Below, one piece after another: positions 14,793-21,035 of a stretch of 23,020 bases of DNA (position 1 is the stretch's first letter; each line of letters begins with the position of its first letter). The notes beneath the pieces were generated by a model. It searched no databases and had not been told where the DNA came from. It worked only from the letters and a program-made list of their open reading frames with translations. The position numbers and the translations under genes are program-made. This DNA is from a virus, in the IMG/VR virus record IMGVR_UViG_3300009702_000795, positions 1 through 23,020 of that record; one strand, given 5' to 3'.

Positions 14793-15828
14793 AACACTTA
14801 CTATAGATAATTTTCTCAGTCATAAGAAAACTGAGATGGAATTCGTTCCTGGTGTGAATGTGATTGTAGGAGGAACTGATACAGGCAAATCTGCAATAGT
14901 AAGAGCTCTTAAGTGGGTGATTGAAAATAGACCTACTGGAGATTCATTTCGTTCTTATTGGGGAGGAGATACTAAGGTGGTCATTGATGTAGGACAAGAG
15001 GTTGGTCGATTTCGTACTGATAAAGTAAATCAATACCATTTGAAAGGATTAGAATTCAATGCGGTTAAAACAGAGGTTCCTGAGGAAGTTGTACAAGTAC
15101 TAAATTTCAATGCTCAGAATCTTCAGACTCAATTTGAATCTCATTTTCTACTCAGCAGCACTCCAGGTGCTGTTGCTTCTTATTTTAATCAAATAGCACA
15201 TCTTGATAAAATTGATCTTGGGTTGTCTAATCTTCAATCCTGGATACGTGATTTAAATCATTCAATTAAAAATAATGAAGAATATATACAGAAACTAGAT
15301 TCTGATTTAGAGGAATTTGATTCCTTAGATGAAATTGAAAAGGTTGTTCGTGGATTGGAAGAAACAGAATCAAAAGTAAATTCTCTGGGCTTGGAGAATA
15401 AGGACTTAAGAGTGATCCTTAACAAAGAGTCTGCCATAAGTAAATTGGAAAGGATGGAAATGAGAATGATTTCTCTAGAACCTTTACTTTCTAAGGTCTA
15501 TGATTTAGCAGATGAATTGAATGTTGTCCAGAAGTCAAATTCAACATTATATGAATTGGTCGATAAGGTAAAGAAGATTGAAGTGAAGATTGATGAAGTG
15601 AAAAAGTTTACAGGGATGGAGAAGTCTTTTAATTCATTAGTTGGATTGATAGAGCAATTACAAGAGAAGAAAGGTATGAGAAGTAAATTGGAAGGATTAC
15701 TGGAAGAAAATAGTTCAATTATTGAAAGGTATGAAATCAAATACAGGAAATTGAAAGATTTAGAATTTGATTGGCATGAATCATTTGGGGAAGGGAAGGA
15801 ATGTCCTTTATGTGGAGCAATTCAATGA
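14785..15828 (+). CDS. Rad50/SbcC N-terminal half, ending at the zinc hook
   Basis: This 347-residue protein is the first half of a Rad50/SbcC/gp46-type ATPase. MIKTLTIDNFLSH and VNVIVGGTDTGKS hold Walker A (G29-S36). NLQTQFESHFLLS is the Q-loop region, and coiled coil runs from about residue 140 to 330. The chain ends with ECPLCGAIQ (C340, C343), i.e. the CxxC zinc hook that normally marks the middle of Rad50. No signature or Walker B motif is present; these are on the gene at 17368. The ATG at 14785 gives the normal SMC-type N-terminus; the 14 codons upstream of it lie in another gene. It overlaps the Mre11 gene by ATGA. Two chains could dimerise by sharing a zinc ion at the hooks. Confidence 0.85.
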   Translation: MIKTLTIDNFLSHKKTEMEFVPGVNVIVGGTDTGKSAIVRALKWVIENRPTGDSFRSYWGGDTKVVIDVGQEVGRFRTDKVNQYHLKGLEFNAVKTEVPEEVVQVLNFNAQNLQTQFESHFLLSSTPGAVASYFNQIAHLDKIDLGLSNLQSWIRDLNHSIKNNEEYIQKLDSDLEEFDSLDEIEKVVRGLEETESKVNSLGLENKDLRVILNKESAISKLERMEMRMISLEPLLSKVYDLADELNVVQKSNSTLYELVDKVKKIEVKIDEVKKFTGMEKSFNSLVGLIEQLQEKKGMRSKLEGLLEENSSIIERYEIKYRKLKDLEFDWHESFGEGKECPLCGAIQ

Positions 15829-16727
15829 TGGAGAGAACGACGAGAACGAAGGATAAAGAAGTCAATTTAATATTATCAAGTGATTGGCATCTGCGTGATG
15901 ATACTCCTATTTGTAGAACGGATGATTTTCAATTATCACAATGGAAGAAGGTGAAGGAGATATCTAAATTACAGAAAAGATATCAATGTCCTGTTATTTG
16001 TGCAGGAGACTTATTCCATCATTGGAAAGCTAGCCCGTTTTTAATTGCTCAAGCTATTAAACAATTACCAGAACAATTTCACACTATATATGGACAGCAC
16101 GATCTTCCGCAGCACAATTTTGAATTGAGAGGTAAGGCAGCAATAGCTCCATTACAAGAATCACGTCGTTTGACCGTATTACCTGGGGCTCATTGGCACG
16201 ATCTACCTGTGACAAGTATGTTATTACCATATGGACATAGAACGCAAGAGAGGCAAATTTTGGTGTGGCATAAATTTGTCTGGGATGGTAAAGAAATACC
16301 TTGGCCAGGTTGTGAAGAAATGACGGCTATGGAGGTTCTAAAGAAATATCCTGATTACGATTTAATTGTGACAGGTGATCATCATAAACCATTCATTCAA
16401 GAATATCGTGGAAGGTTATTAGTTAATCCAGGATGCCTAACTAGACAGGCTAGCAATTATCATAATCATAGACCTAGAGTGTACTTGTATAATGCTACTG
16501 ATAATTCTGTTGAAATCCATTATTTGAGTATTGAAGAAGGTGTGGTTTCTAGAGAGCATATAGAAAAGAAAGAGGAGGTTGACAAAAGGATGACAGCTTT
16601 TATTTCTAGATTAAATGAAGAGTGGGCAATAGGGTCTTCTTTTGAGGATAATTTAAAACAGTTCTTTTCTTCAAATAGGGTGAAAAATATTGTTGAAAAG
16701 TTAGTATATAAATCATTGGAAATATGA
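15825..16727 (+). CDS. Mre11/SbcD-like nuclease
   Basis: The 300-residue protein has the calcineurin-like phosphoesterase motifs in order: SDWH (D20, H22), GDLFHHW (D62, H65), GQHD (90-93, for GNHD), TGDHH (D185, H186, H187) and NPGCLTR (for GSxxR). These bind the two metals used for DNA end processing. The last 60 residues are helical and could contact Rad50. It is placed between the two halves of Rad50, so the complex is encoded as Rad50-N, Mre11, Rad50-C. I start it at ATG 15825 (ATGA overlap) rather than at 15801 inside the upstream gene. Confidence 0.85.
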   Translation: MMERTTRTKDKEVNLILSSDWHLRDDTPICRTDDFQLSQWKKVKEISKLQKRYQCPVICAGDLFHHWKASPFLIAQAIKQLPEQFHTIYGQHDLPQHNFELRGKAAIAPLQESRRLTVLPGAHWHDLPVTSMLLPYGHRTQERQILVWHKFVWDGKEIPWPGCEEMTAMEVLKKYPDYDLIVTGDHHKPFIQEYRGRLLVNPGCLTRQASNYHNHRPRVYLYNATDNSVEIHYLSIEEGVVSREHIEKKEEVDKRMTAFISRLNEEWAIGSSFEDNLKQFFSSNRVKNIVEKLVYKSLEI

Positions 16728-17152
16728 AGAGGATTACACCTTTATATCATTCACTTAAAGCTGCTTCTATTTTATTTGACATCCCTACTGAGGTTATTAG
16801 GAAATGGGCCCATGAATTTGATTTTTTTGGAGAGACATTAAAAAAGGATGAAAATGGAAAGAAGATGTTTCATTGTTTATCTGATTCTTCATTAGCTATT
16901 TTAGAGTTCATACAGACTTGTATGATATTTGGTATGACAGATAAAGGAATTCATAATTATTATGAACTTTTGAAAGCTGAAAAAAAGACTCATAATAGAA
17001 TGAATTTGAGAGATGTGATGTTCTCAGTAATTGAACAACGAAATCATCTTATTATTAATCAATGCATAAAGATTACCAAATCTAACCTAACCAGGGATGA
17101 AATTATTAATAGATTGAATGAATTAAAAACCAAAGGAGGATATTATGACTGA
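16724..17152 (+). CDS. MerR-like winged-helix DNA-binding protein
   Basis: Residues about 7-75 look like the MerR helix-turn-helix: YHSLKAASILFDIPTEVIRK then W, an EF.F.ET...NGKKMFHCLSD wing, and LAILEFIQTCMIFGMTDKGI. The remaining residues are helical and could dimerise. There is no cysteine set typical of metal sensors. It could be a phage regulator or an accessory DNA-binding protein. Why it lies within the Mre11/Rad50 genes is not clear. It starts by ATGA overlap with the nuclease gene and ends just after the start of the next gene, whose strong Shine-Dalgarno lies inside it. Confidence 0.65.
   Translation: MKRITPLYHSLKAASILFDIPTEVIRKWAHEFDFFGETLKKDENGKKMFHCLSDSSLAILEFIQTCMIFGMTDKGIHNYYELLKAEKKTHNRMNLRDVMFSVIEQRNHLIINQCIKITKSNLTRDEIINRLNELKTKGGYYD
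17132..17140 (+). promoter_or_regulatory. Strong Shine-Dalgarno before the Rad50 linker gene
   Basis: AAAGGAGGA ends 4 nt before the ATG at 17145. Almost no other gene in the window has such a site; the only other clear one precedes the small terminase. It supports the 17145 start. Confidence 0.75.
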
Positions 17153-17378
17153 TCGTGAATTGCTTGAATTAAAAGGAAAAATTGAAAAATCAAAGGAGGA
17201 TTTAGCACAATTAAAAGGGGAGAAGAAAGCATTGATGAAACAATTACTCCAAGAATTTGGTTGTTCTTCTATTCCGGAAGCAAAAAAAAGGATAGAAGAA
17301 AATGATGAAGCTATCAAAAAATTGGAAGTGAAGAAAGAAAAAGCCGTGCAAGTACTAGAAGAAGAATATGATTTCTGA
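17145..17378 (+). CDS. Short coiled-coil protein between Mre11 and Rad50-C
   Basis: A 77-residue protein made of two charged helices (about 4-37 and 45-77) joined by a FGCSSIPEA turn, so probably a helical hairpin. It is encoded directly before, and overlaps by 11 nt, the C-terminal half of Rad50. It could be a separate piece of the Rad50 coiled coil or a partner protein; the single cysteine cannot form a CxxC hook. Function is inferred only from position and shape. Confidence 0.7.
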   Translation: MTDRELLELKGKIEKSKEDLAQLKGEKKALMKQLLQEFGCSSIPEAKKRIEENDEAIKKLEVKKEKAVQVLEEEYDF

Positions 17379-17994
17379 AATTAAATCATACCGTACTAAA
17401 TTAGAGCATAAGAGAGGGGAGCAAAAACGTCTCCAAGTGCTTAAAAACGAAACCGAGGAAGAATTGGCTAGTTCTAAGAAATCATTACGTTATCATCAAA
17501 AGGCACGGGAAGTAATACGACAGGTTGGATTGAAAACTCAACAGCAATTATCATACAATGTAGGGGAGATCACTTCTATGGCATTGGAATCTGTATTACA
17601 AGATCCTTACCAATTGAAACTTGATTTCGTTGAGAGAAGAAATAAGACTGAATGTGATATTATCTTTACCCGGAGAGGAATTGATATTGATCCTTTTTCA
17701 GGAGGAGGTGGGGCGATAGATGTAGCTTCATTCTCACTCAGGATTGCTTCCTGGGTTATGAGTTCCTCCAAATCAAGAAATACTTTGATTCTGGATGAAC
17801 CTTTCAAACATCTAAAAGGAGAGGAGACAAATAGGAGGATGCTATTGATGTTGAAACAAATTTCTGAAAAATTAGGAATTCAAATCATAATGGTCAGCGA
17901 TGAAAGGGTAAGCAGGGAGGCTACCATTGAATCTACTGATCGATTATTTGAAACAACCATTAAAGAAGGTGTGACAGAGGTAAAGCAATGTTGA
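17368..17994 (+). CDS. Rad50/SbcC C-terminal half (signature and Walker B)
   Basis: This 208-residue protein is the second ATPase lobe of Rad50. A coiled-coil start (about 1-60) is followed by a strand region. The ABC signature is FSGGGGAIDVASFSLRIASW (S111-G115), Walker B is TLILDEP (D143, E144) and the D-loop is FKHLKGEE. The H-loop, usually VSHDE, reads VSDERV: the switch histidine is replaced by aspartate (D178). There is no Walker A and no zinc hook, so it must pair with the product of 14785-15828 to make a full ATP site. The start overlaps the coiled-coil gene. Confidence 0.85.
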   Translation: MISEIKSYRTKLEHKRGEQKRLQVLKNETEEELASSKKSLRYHQKAREVIRQVGLKTQQQLSYNVGEITSMALESVLQDPYQLKLDFVERRNKTECDIIFTRRGIDIDPFSGGGGAIDVASFSLRIASWVMSSSKSRNTLILDEPFKHLKGEETNRRMLLMLKQISEKLGIQIIMVSDERVSREATIESTDRLFETTIKEGVTEVKQC

Positions 17995-18218
17995 ATAATA
18001 AGAAGAAATTAACAAGAACTCATTTCACTGTTATATACAAACAAGGAGTGGTCAGGGTGATGCCAAGACGTTATTCAATTCATTTGTCATATTTAGATTC
18101 AAATGGATTCCCTGTTATTTTTGAGAAAGGAGGATTTGTGAGTAAGGTTAAAGCACAGGAAGAATTGGAGAAGAAAAAGAAAGAGTTAGATACATTCATT
18201 ATAAAAAGAAAAAAATGA
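17988..18218 (+). CDS. Small unknown basic protein
   Basis: A 76-residue Lys-rich protein; the middle (FTVIYKQGVVRVMPRRYSIH) reads as beta strands and the end is a KKKKELDTF helix. No family recognised. The start overlaps the Rad50-C stop by 7 nt, and the stop overlaps the next start by ATGA. Confidence 0.6.
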   Translation: MLNNKKKLTRTHFTVIYKQGVVRVMPRRYSIHLSYLDSNGFPVIFEKGGFVSKVKAQEELEKKKKELDTFIIKRKK

Positions 18219-18436
18219 AGAAGCGTATTTTTGTTATATGGAGGAATCCTAGGAAGGTTGTCATAGGAGATGTCGTTGATAAAACTTCCAAGGAATATCC
18301 CAAAGGACTTCCTGATGATTATATTGTTCTGCAATATGAAGGTGAAGATTTCATTAGACATCAATCGGCTACATTTCTTAACCTAACGGAAGTTGAAAAA
18401 TATCTAGAGATTAAGGATTATGAATCAGTTCATTGA
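18215..18436 (+). CDS. Small unknown protein
   Basis: A 73-residue soluble-looking protein (MKKRIFVIWRNPRKVVIGDV at the start). No recognised motif. It is the last gene of the run that began at the recombination block; promoter copy 4 overlaps its stop codon. Confidence 0.6.
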   Translation: MKKRIFVIWRNPRKVVIGDVVDKTSKEYPKGLPDDYIVLQYEGEDFIRHQSATFLNLTEVEKYLEIKDYESVH

Positions 18437-18462
18437 AAAATATCTATTCAGAATTGTATATT
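18433..18462 (+). promoter_or_regulatory. Promoter-like element, copy 4
   Basis: TTGAAA at 18433-18438 and TATATT at 18457-18462, 18 nt apart, with the GAATTGTATATTA core. The expected transcription start is near 18469, the ATG of the small membrane peptide, so the transcript would be leaderless or nearly so for that frame. It heads the kdsB group. Confidence 0.55.
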
Positions 18463-18468
18463 AAATTG

Positions 18469-18576
18469 ATGGTAGGTAGAAACGATAGAAAACTTGTATT
18501 GAGAATTGAAACAGTGTTTACAGCTGTCATCCATTTACTATTGATTATACTTCTATTATTGATTATTTTGAAATGA
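18469..18576 (+). CDS. Tiny membrane peptide coupled to kdsB
   Basis: The frame codes for 35 residues: a charged N-terminus (MVGRNDRKLVLRIE) and then a hydrophobic segment (TAVIHLLLIILLLLIILK). It therefore looks like a single transmembrane helix with the basic end inside. Its TGA overlaps the kdsB ATG (ATGA), the coupling arrangement used throughout this genome. It is close to promoter copy 4, which may start transcription at its first base. Length alone gives little support, so the call rests on composition and overlap. Confidence 0.5.
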   Translation: MVGRNDRKLVLRIETVFTAVIHLLLIILLLLIILK

Positions 18577-19331
18577 AAATATTAGCAATTATCCCTGCCA
18601 GGGTGGATTCACAAAGATACCCCAAGAAGGTACTTAAAGATATTCTTGGAAAATCAATGCTCCAGAGAGTTTATGAAAATGCCTGTGAAGTTGGTTTATT
18701 TGATGATGTTGTGATAGCCACTGGTGATGAAGAGATTATTAATCATATCAATGATTTTGGTGCTGTTTATTTTAAGACCAAAGAATATCATCCTAATGGT
18801 ACAAGTAGATGCTATGAAGTTCTTAGGGAGCTGTCAAAATCAAATGATTATCATTTCGTGGTCAATTTACAGGCAGATGAGCCAATGCTAACTAAGAAAG
18901 AATTAATTCCATTCATACAGAATTTGACCATTATGAAAATTAGTACATTATGCACGCCTATCAAGTCTAATGAAACTTTCTTTACCGATGAAAATATTGT
19001 TAAGGTTGTGTTTAATGAGGATCGTGAAGCCATGTATTTTTCTAGGAGTCAAATTCCATGGCATCCTGGCAAGTTCAAAGGATTGGCTTATCGTCATATA
19101 GGCATCTATGCTTTTCGTGTTGATACGATGTTTTTTCTATTTGACAAATTAAAACAAACCCCAGGACCTAAGAATTGGTTAGTGCAATCAGAGAATCTTG
19201 AACAGTTAACATGGCTGGTGAAAGGATATAAAATTAATCTGCAGGTTATTTATAATTACGATGGAATCAGTGTGGATACTCCTTTGGATAGAATGGAGGT
19301 TATTAGATTATTGAAATTGAAACAATCATAA
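18573..19331 (+). CDS. kdsB: CMP-KDO synthetase KdsB (3-deoxy-manno-octulosonate cytidylyltransferase)
   Basis: KdsB couples CTP and KDO to give CMP-KDO, the donor of KDO to lipid A. The 252-residue protein has the family's full set of motifs. The nucleotide-binding IIPARVDSQRYPKKVL is at the N-terminus, then ATGDEEI, GTSRCYE, VVNLQADEPM, MYFSRSQIPW and RHIGIYAFR. LEQLTWL and SVDTPLDRMEV lie near the C-terminus. Length is normal (bacterial KdsB about 245-255). The enzyme acts in the cytoplasm. Its presence suggests a Gram-negative host and an effect on lipopolysaccharide or on another KDO-type glycan; an activated relative of KDO could also be the substrate. It is flanked by membrane-protein genes. 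Confidence 0.9.
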   Translation: MKILAIIPARVDSQRYPKKVLKDILGKSMLQRVYENACEVGLFDDVVIATGDEEIINHINDFGAVYFKTKEYHPNGTSRCYEVLRELSKSNDYHFVVNLQADEPMLTKKELIPFIQNLTIMKISTLCTPIKSNETFFTDENIVKVVFNEDREAMYFSRSQIPWHPGKFKGLAYRHIGIYAFRVDTMFFLFDKLKQTPGPKNWLVQSENLEQLTWLVKGYKINLQVIYNYDGISVDTPLDRMEVIRLLKLKQS

Positions 19332-19343
19332 AAAAGAAAAATT

Positions 19344-19796
19344 ATGGATTATTTATTAATGCTTTGTTGGCTCTTTATTATTGCAATTGAAGTTACCTTT
19401 AATTGGTATGTCATTGAAGTGAAAGAAAAGAATATCAATCATCTACTTGCCTTTATCCCAAGGATGGTAGCAGGATTGATCTTTCTTGCTGCGTTCAGTG
19501 AATTTGGGTATTACTGGTATTGGTCAGCTTTATTTTTAGTAGGAACGCATGCTTTATTATTTGCTGAAGCGTTGAATATTAGTAGAGGAAAATTCATTGG
19601 GTATTTAGGAGATCCAGATTTAAGCAATCCCAATAAAAGTGTATTTGATAAATTTTTGTTGAGATTAGCAGATAATGAAATTGTGATTATGCTTTGGTTT
19701 ACCTTCAGAGTTTTATTATTCATTTTTGCTGTTGGAAATATGATATGGCAAGGACAATGCTCATGGTATGAATTAAATCACAATGGATGCTTATGA
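19344..19796 (+). CDS. Integral membrane protein, about four helices
   Basis: This 150-residue protein has hydrophobic segments at about residues 4-26, 34-52, 54-75 and 112-136. A more polar loop (SRGKFIGYLGDPDLSNPNKS, about 79-98) lies before the last one. No family is recognised. It is not clearly a holin, because the loops are long and lysis genes are not adjacent, although the probable amidase is about 3 kb downstream. It lies 12 nt after kdsB and overlaps the next gene by ATGA, so a link to the kdsB function (envelope change) is possible. Confidence 0.7.
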   Translation: MDYLLMLCWLFIIAIEVTFNWYVIEVKEKNINHLLAFIPRMVAGLIFLAAFSEFGYYWYWSALFLVGTHALLFAEALNISRGKFIGYLGDPDLSNPNKSVFDKFLLRLADNEIVIMLWFTFRVLLFIFAVGNMIWQGQCSWYELNHNGCL

Positions 19797-20140
19797 AGGA
19801 ACTTGAAGGAAATAATGCTTTACCAGTTCATCTAGGTACGGAGATTGTAGCTAAGAAAAAGGTTGAATACAAATTCATCGGATTTGAAAGACGACCATAC
19901 AAGAATGCTAGATTATTTGCTCTTGATATTGACAGTAAAGATGGGAGGGTCTATGAAATTATTATCGAGAATAAGAAGTCTGTCGCTGTCAAGGAATTCA
20001 ATCAAAAAATGAAGAAAGATAAGATTATTGCTATTCATAAAGCTACGGTTAATCCTAGACATCCTATGGTATGGGCATTGAATATTAACGTAGCAGTGAA
20101 GAAATTTAGAAAAGCTATAAAAAAAGCCTCTAAAAAATAA
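19793..20140 (+). CDS. Unknown basic protein
   Basis: A 115-residue protein, start at ATG 19793 (ATGA overlap) or 19787. The centre reads as strand-rich (KKKVEYKFIGFERRPYKNAR, LFALDIDSKDGRVYEIII), and the C-terminus is a Lys-rich helix (VKKFRKAIKKASKK). No motif recognised. It is the last gene before the noncoding gap. Confidence 0.6.
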   Translation: MKELEGNNALPVHLGTEIVAKKKVEYKFIGFERRPYKNARLFALDIDSKDGRVYEIIIENKKSVAVKEFNQKMKKDKIIAIHKATVNPRHPMVWALNINVAVKKFRKAIKKASKK

Positions 20141-20334
20141 TTGAAAAATATCTTAAGTCGTAGAAGGTAGTGGGAGGAGTAGAACAGGTTGAAATTAATT
20201 CATCTCCTTAATATAAATGATCCCATATAAAACAGACTTGATTTCTTTATTTTGAATAAGGAAGGATATGAACGTCCTTTATTGCAGTAAGTGAATGAAA
20301 TGGAGGTAATTTAACTTGATTGATATATTAGCGA

Positions 20335-20392
20335 AAAATGGAAGTGCCACGGCTTATGCTTGAAAATGTGACTAAGTAGCGTTCACCATTTT
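20335..20392 (+). ncRNA. Candidate structured RNA (imperfect long hairpin)
   Basis: Paired segments by eye: AAAATG (20335-20340) with CATTTT (20387-20392), GTG (20344-20346) with CAC (20384-20386), ACG (20349-20351) with CGT (20380-20382), and CTTA (20353-20356) with TAAG (20373-20376). These make 16 pairs with small bulges and a 16-nt loop. It could be a structured 5' leader of the terminase transcript or part of a packaging (pac/cos) site. No known RNA family is recognised. Confidence 0.3.
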
Positions 20393-20446
20393 AAAGAATT
20401 ATTATTGAATCCTAGAAATTTGTTAATTTTATAACCATATCAAAAT

Positions 20447-20454
20447 AAGGAGGT
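20447..20454 (+). promoter_or_regulatory. Strong Shine-Dalgarno before terS
   Basis: AAGGAGGT, 5 nt before the ATG at 20460. It is one of only two clear Shine-Dalgarno sites seen and fixes the start of the small terminase gene. Confidence 0.75.
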
Positions 20455-20459
20455 ATAAA

Positions 20460-21035
20460 ATGACAAGGACAAAAGTTCCAAAAAGGACCCCTCTTCAGCG
20501 AAAGAAGAGTTTTGGTGTTCCCGCCCGTATCTTTTCTCAGAAACAATTAGATCAGGTAGAATTATTATCCAAGTTAGGTGCCACGGATGAGCAGGTGGCT
20601 TTATTTTTTGGAGTACATAAATTAACGGTATATAATTGGGGGCAGACGAAACCTGAATTCAGAGAAGCTAGAAAAAGAGGAGGGATGGTTGCTGATATGA
20701 AGGTTGCACAATGTCTTTTCCAAAGGGCTATTGGTTTTGATTATGAGGAGAAGGAATACCAGTTGAATAAGAAAAATGAAATGCAATTGTATAGGGTTGT
20801 CAAAAAGCATGCTATGCCAGATGTCAAAGCAATTATTCATTGGCTCAGAGTTAGGCAGAGAGAAATTTGGACCGTGGTTCCTGAAATGCAGTTGAATCAT
20901 TTACATTCAGGAAGGATTGAACATCTGCATAATAATCTGGAGGATATTCCTGTTGATGAACTAAGTAAAAAAGCTCAAGAACTATTATTTGAAATTACCA
21001 CTAAGCAATTAACGAGTGGCGACAGAGACAACTAA
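20460..21035 (+). CDS. Small terminase subunit-like protein
   Basis: The 191-residue protein has an N-terminal basic stretch followed by a helix-turn-helix (about 35-62; LSKLGATDEQVALFFGVHKL then TVYNW), as in TerS DNA-recognition domains. A CLFQRAIGFDYEEKEYQ segment then appears, of the kind common in phage terminase small subunits. The C-terminal part is helical (VDELSKKAQELLFEIT). It should recognise phage DNA and recruit the large subunit. It overlaps the terL gene by 20 nt, which supports the assignment. Good SD. Confidence 0.8.
   Translation: MTRTKVPKRTPLQRKKSFGVPARIFSQKQLDQVELLSKLGATDEQVALFFGVHKLTVYNWGQTKPEFREARKRGGMVADMKVAQCLFQRAIGFDYEEKEYQLNKKNEMQLYRVVKKHAMPDVKAIIHWLRVRQREIWTVVPEMQLNHLHSGRIEHLHNNLEDIPVDELSKKAQELLFEITTKQLTSGDRDN

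Larger units (their letters stand above)
20141..20459 (+). other. 319-base noncoding gap before the terminase genes
   Basis: No reading frame of note on either strand. It holds nested short inverted repeats at 20171-20225 (TGGGA with TCCCA, inside them GGAG with CTCC), the long imperfect hairpin at 20335-20392, and a possible but weak promoter (TTGAAT at 20405, TATAAC at 20430). A strong Shine-Dalgarno follows at 20447. It is the longest gene-free stretch in the window and marks the change from replication to packaging genes. No convincing terminator (GC stem plus T-run) was found. Confidence 0.7.

Noticed and set aside
19344-19796. Holin call for the four-helix membrane protein
   Set aside because: It is placed with kdsB, not with lysis genes, and no holin family feature is visible.
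20261-20281. Rho-independent terminator at AAGGA/TCCTT
   Set aside because: Only five AT-rich pairs with an eight-base loop and no following T-run beyond TTTA.
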